The notes beneath the pieces are model-generated. The model had not been told where the DNA came from, made no database searches, and saw only the letters and a program-made list of their open reading frames with translations. The position numbers were made by a program, and so were the translations under genes. DNA of 64,000 nucleotides from Thermoleophilaceae bacterium (GTDB lineage Bacteria; Actinomycetota; Thermoleophilia; Solirubrobacterales; Thermoleophilaceae): assembly GCA_030447725.1 (NCBI GenBank), contig JAUJOQ010000001.1, positions 457,422-521,421 of the forward strand. Direction: 5' to 3'. Shown here piece after piece: positions 20,025 to 28,888 of this stretch; within the stretch, counting starts at the first letter, position 1, and every line of letters begins with the position of its first letter.

Positions 20025-20111
20025 ATGCCCCGGTTCTGGATCTACATGCAGGTCGTGATCGTGATGTGCTGCATCGCCTCCTTCGTGATCGCGATCGTCA
20101 AGCTCTCGTAG
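20025..20111 (+). CDS. 28-aa single-TM peptide MPRFWIYMQVVIVMCCIASFVIAIVKLS
   Basis: ORF in the 104-bp gap between divergent and convergent genes; hydrophobic span; too short for the ORF track. Confidence 0.4.
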   Translation: MPRFWIYMQVVIVMCCIASFVIAIVKLS

Positions 20112-20117
20112 GGACTG

Positions 20118-21248
20118 CTAGGTGTTGCCCGCCGAAGGGGCTGTCTCCACCACCTCCACCACCTCGACCACCTCCGAGGACGGCGGGACCCCCATCGGCC
20201 CGGGCTCGTCGAGGCGGTCGGCCTCCTCCATCGGATGGACCCAGAGCTCTTCGACGAGGATCACGACCAACGACAGGATCGGCACTGCCACGATCAGGCC
20301 GAGCAGCCCGAACAGCTGCCCGACCACCACCACTCCGACCGCGATCACCGCCGGATGCAGCTTCACGGTGCGCGACATCACGAGCGGGATGGTGAGGTTG
20401 CCCTCCACCTGCTGCACGAGCACGTAGATGCCCATCACCAGCAGCGCTTTACCGGGGGACTCCGTGAAGGCAAACAGCACTGGCGGGATGCCGCCCGCGA
20501 TCGCTCCGAAGTAGGGGATCACGACCAGCAGCGCAGCCAGCACGGCGAAGAAGATCGCGAAGTCCAGGCCCACGAGGCTCAGCCCGATGTAGAGCAGCAC
20601 GCCGGAGACCACCATGTCGGCCGCCACCCCCTGCATCCAGCCCACCCAGGAGCTGCGCAGCCGCCGCATGATGTGGTCGGCACGCGGGCGGTAGGCCGGG
20701 GGCACGAGCCGGCGCACGCCGTCGATCAGCGGCTCGGGGTTGATCGCCATGTAGTACGCGGTGATCAGGATCAACACGAGCGCGGCGAGCACACCCGCCA
20801 GCCCGAGGCCGATTGAGGCCAGCGGCCCGATCAACAGGCCCGGATTTTCCGTGTATCGCTGCGTGAACTTCTGAACCCGATCGCCGATCTCCCCGGGCTG
20901 GGCGCCGGTCAGGTCGCCAACCTGGTCGCTCAGGTCATCGATGTAGGCGGGCACCTCTTCGACGAATTCGTTGGTCTGCTCCACGAAGGAGGGGATCACC
21001 ACGGCAAAGAGCCCCACGATCAACCCCACCCCGACCACCAGCGCGATCAGCGCGCCGATCGCCCGCGGCACCTGGCGGCGCTGGAGGCGCTCAGCCACCG
21101 TGGACAGGGCGATGGCCAGGATCACCGTGATGAGGATCGCCAGCAGCAGCGTGACCAGCTCGTGGAAGAGGATCCCGAACAGCAGCAGCCCGGCGGCCAG
21201 GAGCACCGCCCGGTAGGCCACCGTGCCGATTCCGCGCTCCTCGTCCAT
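20118..21248 (-). CDS. AI-2E family transporter
   Basis: Multi-TM with PAYIDDLSDQVGDL..., SWVGWMQGVAADMVVSGVLLYIGLSLVGLDFAIFFAVLAALLVVIPYFGAIAGGIPPVLFAF, LLGLIVAVP. Confidence 0.88.
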   Translation of the reverse strand: MDEERGIGTVAYRAVLLAAGLLLFGILFHELVTLLLAILITVILAIALSTVAERLQRRQVPRAIGALIALVVGVGLIVGLFAVVIPSFVEQTNEFVEEVPAYIDDLSDQVGDLTGAQPGEIGDRVQKFTQRYTENPGLLIGPLASIGLGLAGVLAALVLILITAYYMAINPEPLIDGVRRLVPPAYRPRADHIMRRLRSSWVGWMQGVAADMVVSGVLLYIGLSLVGLDFAIFFAVLAALLVVIPYFGAIAGGIPPVLFAFTESPGKALLVMGIYVLVQQVEGNLTIPLVMSRTVKLHPAVIAVGVVVVGQLFGLLGLIVAVPILSLVVILVEELWVHPMEEADRLDEPGPMGVPPSSEVVEVVEVVETAPSAGNT

Positions 21249-21290
21249 AGCGATCACGGTACCCGGCCCTGCGGCTTCTAGTGTTGAGGC

Positions 21291-22154
21291 GTGACGAACT
21301 CGGAGGCTCACCGCCACGCCCGCGAGCGCGGGCCCTCCCGGCTGCTCTACGGCCTCGTGCGCGCGACCTTGGTGGCCTTCTTCCGGGTCTGGTTTCGGCT
21401 GCGGATCACCGGCGCCGAGCATCTCCCGGAGTCTGGGCCCGCGGTGATCACGCCCAACCACAAGAGCTTCTGGGACTCGTTCTTCATCGGCGCCGCCACG
21501 CGCCGGCATCTGCGCTTCATGGGCAAGTCGGAGCTGTTCGAGGGCTGGAAGGGGCCGCTGCTCGTCAGGCTGGGGGCGTTTCCCGTCCGCAGAGGGGAGT
21601 CCGACCAGGAGGCGCTCGACACCGCGCGAGCGGTGCTCGACCAGGGCGGGCTGCTGTCGCTGTTTCCCGAGGGCACCCGCGTGCGCGAGCCCGACTCGCT
21701 CGGCGAGCCCCGGCGCGGGGCCGCGCGGCTGGCGATCGAGGCCGGAGCTCCGATGGTGCCGGCGGCCATCACGGGCACCGACAGGCTGTGGCTCGGGCCG
21801 ATCCCGCGACCGCGGCGGGTGCAGGTGGCCTTTGGCGCACCGATCTCCGTGAGCGAGCTCGCCGCCACCCCGGAGGCCGCGGGCCAGCTGGTGGAGCGCG
21901 AGCTGTGGCCCGAGGTCGAATCGCAGTTTCGCGGCCTGCTCTCGCGCCCGGGGGTGATCGCGGCGGGGCTGGCGGCGCTCGGAATCGGCGGGGCGGCGCT
22001 GGCCCGCAGCCGCACGCAGCGCAAGCCCGCGTGGCGGCGGATCGCGCCGCAGCTGCCCCGAGGGCGCGGCAAGCGGCCGGCGTCGTGGCGGCGGATCGCG
22101 CCGCAGCTGCGCCGCGGTCGCAGGAAGCGCCGGGCGCCATGGCGGCGAGGCTGA
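21291..22154 (+). CDS. 1-acyl-sn-glycerol-3-phosphate acyltransferase (PlsC-like) with Arg-rich repeat tail
   Basis: ITPNHKSFWDSFF (NHxxxxD) and LFPEGTRVRE motifs. Confidence 0.88.
   Translation: MTNSEAHRHARERGPSRLLYGLVRATLVAFFRVWFRLRITGAEHLPESGPAVITPNHKSFWDSFFIGAATRRHLRFMGKSELFEGWKGPLLVRLGAFPVRRGESDQEALDTARAVLDQGGLLSLFPEGTRVREPDSLGEPRRGAARLAIEAGAPMVPAAITGTDRLWLGPIPRPRRVQVAFGAPISVSELAATPEAAGQLVERELWPEVESQFRGLLSRPGVIAAGLAALGIGGAALARSRTQRKPAWRRIAPQLPRGRGKRPASWRRIAPQLRRGRRKRRAPWRRG
22028..22150 (+). repeat. Tandem duplication in the PlsC-like C-terminus
   Basis: PAWRRIAPQLPRGRGKR / PASWRRIAPQLRRGRRKR / RAPWRR; nucleotide copies of ggcggcggatcgcgccgcagctg. Confidence 0.75.
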
Positions 22155-22164
22155 GCAGGAAGCA

Positions 22165-22842
22165 TCAGGCCGCGAACAGCGTGAGATCCGGCACCCGCTC
22201 GCCGCGCAACACCGCTGGATCGACCTCCACGCATGCGATCCTGCGCGACTCCGCCAGCACCCGCGCCTGCGGCCTGATCTGCGAAGCGGCCAGGACACCG
22301 CGGCAGGGCGAGGCGAAGGCCGGGTCGGCGGCGATGCGCTCGAGGTAGCGGGTGAGCTGCTCCACGCTGTCGATCGTGGCCACGCGCTTTATCTCGACCG
22401 CCACCCAGCCGTCCCCGGAGTCGCGGCACATCAGGTCGACCGGTCCGATGTCCGTGGGCCACTCGCGGCGCACCAGCCGGAAGCCCTCGCCGCAGTGATG
22501 AGGAGCGTCGGCCAGCAGCTGCTGCAGCTCGCGCTCCACCCCTTCCTTCTCCAGGGCTGCGGCTTCGCCCATGTCGTGCGAGACATCGGAGATCACCCCG
22601 GCCACGATGATCTCCAGGCGGTCCTCCGTGGAGCCGGCGTGCTTGCGCACCACGATCCGGCCCGGCTCCTCCTCGATCACGGTCGGCGGCGTCATCCAGT
22701 TCTGGGGCTTGAAGCCGCCGGTGTCGGCATGCACCATCACCGAGCCGTCCGACTTGAACATCAGCAGGCGCAGGGCCTCGGGCAGCACGGCCGTCAGGCG
22801 ACCGGTGTAACGGACCTCGCAGCGGGCGACGATCAGGCGCAA
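22165..22842 (-). CDS. nucS: Endonuclease NucS (EndoMS)
   Basis: MRLIVARCEVRYTGRLTAVLPEALRLLMFKSDGSVMVHADTGGFKPQNWMTPP and EWPTDIGPVDLMCRD...WVAVEIKRVATIDSVEQLTRYLE. Confidence 0.95.
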   Translation of the reverse strand: MRLIVARCEVRYTGRLTAVLPEALRLLMFKSDGSVMVHADTGGFKPQNWMTPPTVIEEEPGRIVVRKHAGSTEDRLEIIVAGVISDVSHDMGEAAALEKEGVERELQQLLADAPHHCGEGFRLVRREWPTDIGPVDLMCRDSGDGWVAVEIKRVATIDSVEQLTRYLERIAADPAFASPCRGVLAASQIRPQARVLAESRRIACVEVDPAVLRGERVPDLTLFAA

Positions 22843-22906
22843 GAACGGCAGGCTAATGCGCGCTCCCGACGGCGCCGCGGAGGCCTGGTCCTGCTATGAC
22901 ACCCGA

Positions 22907-23677
22907 ATGACAGAAGAGCCCGCAGTCCTCACCGAGCGCCGGGGCTCCACCCTTCTGATCACCCTCAACCGGCCGGAGGCCCGCAACGCGGTGAACGCCG
23001 CGCTGGCCGGCGGCGTGGCGGTGGCGCTCGACACGCTCGACTCCGACGCCGATCTGCAGGTGGGCGTGATCACAGGCGCGGGCCGCGGGTTCTGCGCGGG
23101 CATGGACCTCAACGCCTTCCTGCGCGGAGAGAGCCCGTACGTCGAGGGACGCGGCTTCGCGGGAATCGTGGAACGCCCGCCCGCGAAGCCCCTGATCGCC
23201 GCGATCGAGGGATTCGCCGTGGCAGGCGGCCTCGAAGTGGCGCTGGCCTGTGACCTGCTCGTGGCCGCCCGGGGGGCCAAGCTCGGCATCCCGGAGGTCA
23301 AGCGCAGCCTCGTGGCCGCCGGCGGGGCGCTGCTGCGCCTGCCGAGGAGGATCCCATACCACCTGGCGATGGAGCTGGCGCTCACCGGCGACCCGATCCG
23401 GGCTCAGCGGGGAGCGGAGCTTGGGCTGGTCAACCGGCTGGTCGAGCCGGGCGGCGCCGTGGACGGCGCCCTCGCGCTGGCGGACAAGATTGCGGCCAAC
23501 GGGCCGCTGGCACTCCACGCGTCGAAGCGCATCCTGGTCGAATCGGCCGGGTGGAGCGAGGACGAGGCCTGGCAGCGTCAGGGGGAGATCGCCGGCCCGG
23601 TGTTCGTGTCCGAGGACGCCCGCGAGGGCGCCACCGCCTTCTCCGAGACCCGCGATCCGGCGTGGAGGGGGCGGTAG
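22907..23677 (+). CDS. Enoyl-CoA hydratase/isomerase (crotonase family)
   Basis: LNRPEARNAVNAAL, GAGRGFCAGMDL, IAAIEGFAVAGGLEVALACDLLVAA. Confidence 0.9.
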   Translation: MTEEPAVLTERRGSTLLITLNRPEARNAVNAALAGGVAVALDTLDSDADLQVGVITGAGRGFCAGMDLNAFLRGESPYVEGRGFAGIVERPPAKPLIAAIEGFAVAGGLEVALACDLLVAARGAKLGIPEVKRSLVAAGGALLRLPRRIPYHLAMELALTGDPIRAQRGAELGLVNRLVEPGGAVDGALALADKIAANGPLALHASKRILVESAGWSEDEAWQRQGEIAGPVFVSEDAREGATAFSETRDPAWRGR

Positions 23678-23693
23678 CCAGAAGGCGCGGCGC

Positions 23694-24218
23694 GTGGACT
23701 CTCTCCGCGGACAGCTCCTGATCGCCGCGCCTCAGCTGGTCGATGCCTTCCGGCGCACCGTCGTGCTCGTGCTCGAGCACGACGAGGACGGGGCCATGGG
23801 ACTGGTGCTCAACCGGCCGACCGAGACCGAGGTGGTCGAAGCGGTGCCCTCGCTGGCGGAGATGACCGCGAACGGGGACGTGGTGCACGCCGGCGGACCG
23901 GTGGAGCCGACGGCGATACTCGCCCTCGGCGACTTCGAGGATCCGGAGGAGGCCGGCAGCGCGGTGACCGGCACTCTCGGCCTGCTCGATCCCGACCGGC
24001 CCGCTCCCGAGCTGAGACGGCTCCGGGTGTTTGCGGGGTACGCGGGCTGGGCGCCGGGACAGCTGGACGCGGAGATCGCCGAGAAGGCGTGGGTGATCTC
24101 ACCGGTCGCGCACGACGACCCCTTCATCGACGGCGACCTGTGGCCGGTGGTCCTGCAACGTATGGGCGGGCGCTACGCCCTGATGGCCTCCATGCCGGCC
24201 GATCCGAGCATGAACTGA
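23694..24218 (+). CDS. YqgE/AlgH family protein
   Basis: LRGQLLIAAPQLVDAFRRTVVLVLEHDEDGAMGLVLNRPTE, VFAGYAGWAPGQLDAEI. Confidence 0.88.
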   Translation: MDSLRGQLLIAAPQLVDAFRRTVVLVLEHDEDGAMGLVLNRPTETEVVEAVPSLAEMTANGDVVHAGGPVEPTAILALGDFEDPEEAGSAVTGTLGLLDPDRPAPELRRLRVFAGYAGWAPGQLDAEIAEKAWVISPVAHDDPFIDGDLWPVVLQRMGGRYALMASMPADPSMN

Positions 24219-24231
24219 AGGGCCCCCAGGG

Positions 24232-24894
24232 CTACGGGCTGACGTTGAGGCCAACCGGGCACGAGACTCCTGTGCCACCGAGACCGCAGTAGCCACCCGG
24301 GTTCTTGTGCAGGTATTGCTGGTGGTACTTCTCGGCGTAGTAGAGCTCGCCGGCCGTCAGGATCTCCGTGGTGATCTCGCCGTCGCGACCCGCCGCGGCC
24401 AGAGCCTCCGCGTAGGCGTCGCGAGAGGCGAGCGCGACCTGCTGCTGGGAGTCCGAGGTCGTATAGATGCCCGACCGGTACTGGGTGCCCCTGTCGTTGC
24501 CCTGACGCATGCCCTGGGTGGGGTCGTGGCCCTCCCAGAAGGTGCGCAGCACCTCTTCGAAGGAGAGCTCTGCCGGGCGAAAGACCACCAGCACCACCTC
24601 GTTGTGGCCGGTGCGCCCGGAGCAGACCTCCTGGTAGGTGGGGTTGGGGGTGATCCCGGCGCCATAGCCGACCGCCGTGGTGTGGACGCCCGGGTGCGTC
24701 CAGAAGGCACGCTCGGCCCCCCAGAAGCAGCCCATCCCAACCACCACATGTTCGGTGTCGCCCGGAAAGGGTGGAGCCATCGCCGTGCCGAGGACTGCGT
24801 GGTCTCCCGGAGCGGCGATCGGGCTGTCACGGCCCGGCAGGGCTTCCTCGGGCGAGGGCATCGTGGGCTTGCGGCCGGTCAGGAATTCGAGCAT
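24232..24894 (-). CDS. msrA: Peptide-methionine (S)-S-oxide reductase
   Basis: [49 protein letters not shown]. Confidence 0.93.
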   Translation of the reverse strand: MLEFLTGRKPTMPSPEEALPGRDSPIAAPGDHAVLGTAMAPPFPGDTEHVVVGMGCFWGAERAFWTHPGVHTTAVGYGAGITPNPTYQEVCSGRTGHNEVVLVVFRPAELSFEEVLRTFWEGHDPTQGMRQGNDRGTQYRSGIYTTSDSQQQVALASRDAYAEALAAAGRDGEITTEILTAGELYYAEKYHQQYLHKNPGGYCGLGGTGVSCPVGLNVSP

Positions 24895-24917
24895 GAGCTC
24901 AGCCTAGCGAGGCCTGC

Positions 24918-26513
24918 TTACGGGTCCCTTTCGGGGTGTGGGCTGACCACCAGGACGGCGACGTCGTCGCGAGGCGGGCCCTTGTCGCGCGAGAGCGCCG
25001 CTGCTTCGATCGCCGCCGCGGTGGCCCTCGCGCTGTGGCCGGTGGTGTCGGCCAGCAGCTCGACGAGGCCCTCGTCGCCCAGCTCGGCGGCGGGCGCTCC
25101 CGCCTCCACCACGCCGTCGGTGTAGAGCACCAGCCGCTCGCCCGGGCGCAGGTGGATCACCTCCTCCCTGAGGTCGGGCGCATCCCATACGCCGATCAGT
25201 GCGCCGCGCCCGCCGACCTTCGTGGTCACGCCCTCGGCGCTGACCTTCAGCGGAGACGGGTGGCCCGCGACCGAAAGGGTGATCCTGAGCCCTCCGTCCT
25301 CGCACCGGCCGGACTCCAGGAACGCGCAGACGGCCGTGAGGAAGCTGGTGTCGTCGCGCTGGCGCATTACGGCCTCGTTGAGCTGCACCAGCAGCTCGGC
25401 CGGCTCTGCGCCCTCTTGGATCGCCGCCGCTCGCAGCGTGTAGCGCGCCAGGGCGGTCAACGCCGCGGCCTCCGCGCCCTTCCCGCACACGTCGCCGATC
25501 ACCATCATCCAGCACTTGGGTCCCATCGGGAACACGTCGAAGAAGTCGCCGCCGATCTCGTGGCCGTCCCCGGCCGGCCGGAACGCAGAGGCGATGTCGG
25601 CTCCCGGCACGTTCGGCATGCGATCGGGCATGAGGCTGACCTGGAGCTGGGTCGCAATCCGGTGCTCGTCCTCCAGGTCTCGCTCGAGCGCTCGCCGGTG
25701 GCGCACGGCGTCGGTGGTCTCCTGGCCGACCACCAGCACCCCGGTCGCCTCGCCGTCCGCGCCGGGCACGGGCAACGCGGTGAACGTGTAGTGACGATTG
25801 CCCTCCAAGGCCTCGTCACCGCCGAACGCAAGCGGAACATCCTCGAAGTGGACGGACTCCCCTCTCTCGAGCACGGCTTCGGGTAGCTGCTCTGCCAGCG
25901 CCCGTACCTCCGGGAAGGCGTCCGCGATGCACCGGCCTGTGAGGTCCCCCCTTTCCGGCAGCTGCTCGACGGCCTGCTTGTTATGGGACCGCACGACCAG
26001 CTCTCGGCCCCACAGGAGCAACATGCCCGCCGGGGCGCGGGCGAACACCTGGGCGGAGATGACCTGCTGCTCTGCCAGCTCGCTCGCCAGACGCGCCTCC
26101 GCCCGTCTGGCCCGCCGTTCGTCCATCACCTCCCTGACCGCCGTCCACACCCCGACCACCTGACCGTCTTCCGCGATCGGGTAGAGGCTGCAGTCGAAGC
26201 CGCGCTCGGCGCCCGCCTCGCGCGGGCGCAACGAGATCCGGAGGTCACGCACCGGCCGGCCTGACTCCAGCACCTTGCGAGACGCCGCCACCGGGGTACC
26301 GGACGCGCCGGGCCACAGCTCCTCCATCGTCTTGCCGACGTAATCCTCAGCCGCCAGCCCGTCCATATGAGCCATGGCCGCATTCACCCGCACGAACCGC
26401 AGGTCGGCATCGAGCAGGCCCAGGCCGAACTCGGCGCCGGCGAACAGGCTCTCGACCAGCGCCGAAGAGCTGACCTCCGGGCCGGCTGCGGTTGTGATCG
26501 CGTCATCGCTCAT
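24918..26513 (-). CDS. PAS-domain SpoIIE/RsbU-type PP2C serine phosphatase
   Basis: PAS-like N-terminus (FGLGLLDADLRFVRVNAAMAHMDG), PP2C/SpoIIE core (EIGGDFFDVFPMGPKCWMMVIGDVCGKGAEAAALTALARYTLRAAA...LVLYTDGVVEA). Confidence 0.9.
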   Translation of the reverse strand: MSDDAITTAAGPEVSSSALVESLFAGAEFGLGLLDADLRFVRVNAAMAHMDGLAAEDYVGKTMEELWPGASGTPVAASRKVLESGRPVRDLRISLRPREAGAERGFDCSLYPIAEDGQVVGVWTAVREVMDERRARRAEARLASELAEQQVISAQVFARAPAGMLLLWGRELVVRSHNKQAVEQLPERGDLTGRCIADAFPEVRALAEQLPEAVLERGESVHFEDVPLAFGGDEALEGNRHYTFTALPVPGADGEATGVLVVGQETTDAVRHRRALERDLEDEHRIATQLQVSLMPDRMPNVPGADIASAFRPAGDGHEIGGDFFDVFPMGPKCWMMVIGDVCGKGAEAAALTALARYTLRAAAIQEGAEPAELLVQLNEAVMRQRDDTSFLTAVCAFLESGRCEDGGLRITLSVAGHPSPLKVSAEGVTTKVGGRGALIGVWDAPDLREEVIHLRPGERLVLYTDGVVEAGAPAAELGDEGLVELLADTTGHSARATAAAIEAAALSRDKGPPRDDVAVLVVSPHPERDP

Positions 26514-26556
26514 GCCGGCCCGGTGCTGCACGGTAGCCTCTCCGGGGCCGCCACGC

Positions 26557-26582
26557 GTTTGGGTCACGGCGGGCGAGGGTAA
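26557..26582 (+). promoter_or_regulatory. SigB/SigF-like promoter candidate upstream of topoisomerase IB
   Basis: GTTTGG-N14-GGGTAA ending 48 nt before GTG 26631. Confidence 0.4.
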
Positions 26583-26630
26583 CGCGGCCCGGCATGAGAA
26601 CGGCTCTCCTCGCGCCCACTTCCAGCTAGC

Positions 26631-27677
26631 GTGGCCCGGCTGCGGCGGGTCGACTGCGCGGGCACGGGCATCACACGACGCCGGCGAGGTCGCGGCTTCG
26701 AGTACCTGGATGACGGCCGGACGGTGACCGACCCGGACGTGCTCGAGCGTATCCGCGCGCTGGTGATCCCGCCCGCCTGGGAGGAGGTGTGGATCTGCCC
26801 CTTCCCGATGGGTCACATCCAGGCCACCGGCATGGACGCGGCCGGACGCAAGCAGTACCGCTACCACGACCGCTGGAGAGAGCGCCGCGACGCTCAGAAG
26901 TTCGAGGCCATGATCGATTTCGCCCGCGCCCTCCCCCGGTTGCGCGAGCACGTCGACGAAGATCTGGCGCGCGCCGACATGTCCCGCGAGCGCGTGCTGG
27001 GCGGAGCGGTGCGCCTACTCGACCGCGGCTTCTTCCGCATCGGCTCTGAGGGCTATGCGGAGCAGAACGAGACCTACGGACTGGCGACGATCCACAAGGA
27101 CCACGTGCGGGTCCGCGACGGCGCGGTTGCCTTCGACTACTTCGCGAAGGGCCGCAAGCGCCAGGTGCGTCAGATGATCGACGCCGACCTTCTCGTGCTC
27201 ATCGAGGCCCTCAAGCGCCGCCGCGGAGGCGGACCGGAGCTGCTGGCCTACAAGAGGGCCGGCCGCTGGACCGACGTCAAGTCCCTCGACATCAACGACT
27301 ACCTCAAGCAGGCCGCGGACGGTGACTTCTCGGCAAAGGACTTCCGCACCTGGAACGCCACCGTGCTCGCTGCGATAGCGCTCTCGGTGTCGGCGGGGGC
27401 CGCAAGAGGGACCAAGACGGCGCGCAAGCGGGCGATCAAGCGCGCCATCGACGAGGTGGCCCACTATCTGGGCAACACCCCGGCCGTGTGCCGGGCCTCC
27501 TACATCGACCCGAGGGTGTTCGACCGCTACAACGGGGGCCTGACCATCAGCGGCGTGCTGCCGGAGATGGCCGACGAGCCGGGGAACTGGCCGAGCCTGC
27601 ACCGATCGGTCGAGCAGGCCGTGCTCGACCTGCTCGAGGATGACCGCGATTCCTACGCGGTGGAGAAGGTTGCCTAA
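26631..27677 (+). CDS. DNA topoisomerase IB
   Basis: GRGFEYLDDGRTV..IPPAWEEVWICPFPMGHIQATGMDAAGRKQYRYHDRWRERRD and CRASYIDPRVFDRY active-site region. Confidence 0.92.
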   Translation: MARLRRVDCAGTGITRRRRGRGFEYLDDGRTVTDPDVLERIRALVIPPAWEEVWICPFPMGHIQATGMDAAGRKQYRYHDRWRERRDAQKFEAMIDFARALPRLREHVDEDLARADMSRERVLGGAVRLLDRGFFRIGSEGYAEQNETYGLATIHKDHVRVRDGAVAFDYFAKGRKRQVRQMIDADLLVLIEALKRRRGGGPELLAYKRAGRWTDVKSLDINDYLKQAADGDFSAKDFRTWNATVLAAIALSVSAGAARGTKTARKRAIKRAIDEVAHYLGNTPAVCRASYIDPRVFDRYNGGLTISGVLPEMADEPGNWPSLHRSVEQAVLDLLEDDRDSYAVEKVA

Positions 27678-28432
27678 CGGGCGTGGCCCTCGGCCGCCGC
27701 GCTCAGCCGGTCGAGAGATCGGCGCAGCAGCCGCGATACGTGCATCTGCGACACCCCCACGCGCTCGGCGATCTCCGACTGCGTGAGATCCTCCATGAAT
27801 CGCAGATGCAGGATCGTCTGCTCACGGCGCGGAAGGGCCCTGAAGGCGGGGGCGAAGGCACTGCCCAGATCGACGTACTCGTAGCCGGGATCGTCGCCCC
27901 CCAGGCTGTCGCCGAGCGTGCGCTCGCCCTCGAGGTCGCCGGGGTACGGCGCGTCCAGGGTCACAGGCGAGTACGCGCTCGAGGCCTCCAGCGCCTCCAG
28001 CACCTCCTCGAGGGTGAATCCCGTCTGCCTGGCCACGTCGTCGGGAGAGGGCGAGCGGCCCAGGCTGCCGGAGAGTTGCTCGACCGCCTCGTTGATCTTG
28101 AGGAAGCGCTCCTGCAGCGAGCGGGACACGTGAATGCCCCAGCCCTTGTCGCGAAAGTGGCGCTTGAGCTCGCCGAGAACGTTGGGCACCGCATACCTCA
28201 CGAAGGGGCCGAGGTCGGGGTCGTAGCGGTCTATGGCCTTGATCAGGCCGAGGTAGGCGACCTGCTCAAGATCCTCCTGGGACTCGGCGGTATGCCGGTA
28301 GCGACCGGCGAGCCTCTTAGCGAGAGGCATGTAACTGTGCACGAGCCGGTCGCGAACAGAAAGGTCTCCGTCGCGGTAGCGGCGCAGTAGCTGCGCTTCG
28401 GACTCGGAACCGGCAAAGGTCTGGGGGATCAC
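27674..28432 (-). CDS. SigB/SigF/SigG-family RNA polymerase sigma factor
   Basis: DRLVHSYMPLAKRLAGRYRHTAESQEDLEQVAYLGLIKAIDRYDPDLGPFVRYAVPNVLGELKRHFRDKGWGIHVSRSLQE; C-terminal SQMHVSRLLRRSLDRL. Confidence 0.92.
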   Translation of the reverse strand: MIPQTFAGSESEAQLLRRYRDGDLSVRDRLVHSYMPLAKRLAGRYRHTAESQEDLEQVAYLGLIKAIDRYDPDLGPFVRYAVPNVLGELKRHFRDKGWGIHVSRSLQERFLKINEAVEQLSGSLGRSPSPDDVARQTGFTLEEVLEALEASSAYSPVTLDAPYPGDLEGERTLGDSLGGDDPGYEYVDLGSAFAPAFRALPRREQTILHLRFMEDLTQSEIAERVGVSQMHVSRLLRRSLDRLSAAAEGHAR

Positions 28433-28582
28433 CGAAGGGCCTTTCAGGAGATAAGAGCGACAACCGAGATCCGTCGCCCCGGCCTACCCGGGCCGGAGCG
28501 GTCCCTCGTCTTTTCTGCCTGACCGGATTCGTTTCCGCACGGTCCCCCAACCGCAACGTGACGCCCCGCAGTCTTTGACTGT

Positions 28583-28607
28583 GTACCCCTTCGGGGCGAA
28601 CGTCAAC
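28583..28607 (-). promoter_or_regulatory. SigB-like promoter candidate upstream of the SigB-family gene
   Basis: Minus strand GTTGAC-N13-GGGTAC about 150 bp upstream of the 28432 start. Confidence 0.35.
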
Positions 28608-28809
28608 CGGTCTCGGGGCCCTTCGGGTCGATCTCGGGCACCAGCGGGGGATCGACGTCGGGCTGCTCGGGAGGCGAGGGCTCCGGCACGTCGGGTCCGG
28701 CCGGTGACGGCTCCGGGGGGTCGACCGGCGAATCGGGGATGGTGGGGCCGACCGGATCCGGTCCGACCGGGGGGCTGGGTTCGGTGATCTCAAGCGTGAC
28801 TGTCTCCAT
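28603..28809 (-). CDS. 68-aa acidic proline-rich low-complexity protein
   Basis: METVTLEITEPSPPVGPDPVGPTIPDSPVDPPEPSPAGPDVPEPSPPEQPDVDPPLVPEIDPKGPETG; own promoter-like motif upstream. Confidence 0.45.
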   Translation of the reverse strand: METVTLEITEPSPPVGPDPVGPTIPDSPVDPPEPSPAGPDVPEPSPPEQPDVDPPLVPEIDPKGPETG

Positions 28810-28818
28810 TTCAGGCAG

Positions 28819-28843
28819 CTACCCCTCGGTGCGCCGGCCAAAC
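28819..28843 (-). promoter_or_regulatory. SigB/SigF-like promoter candidate (divergent pair, left arm)
   Basis: Minus strand GTTTGG-N13-GGGTAG. Confidence 0.5.
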
Positions 28844-28854
28844 GACGACAGGCT

Positions 28855-28879
28855 GTTTCGGCTCGGGCGTTCGGGGTAG
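28855..28879 (+). promoter_or_regulatory. SigB/SigF-like promoter candidate (divergent pair, right arm)
   Basis: GTTTCG-N13-GGGTAG, ending 9 nt before ATG 28889. Confidence 0.5.
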
Positions 28880-28888
28880 ACCGGCGCG

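Noticed and set aside
20145-20171. 9-bp x3 tandem repeat encoding VVEVVEVVE at AI-2E C-terminus
   Set aside because: Short low-complexity codon repeat at a charged terminus; no functional implication.
21249-22298. N-terminal extension of ORF 20118-22298
   Set aside because: Antisense to PlsC-like gene; the AI-2E transporter starts near 21248.
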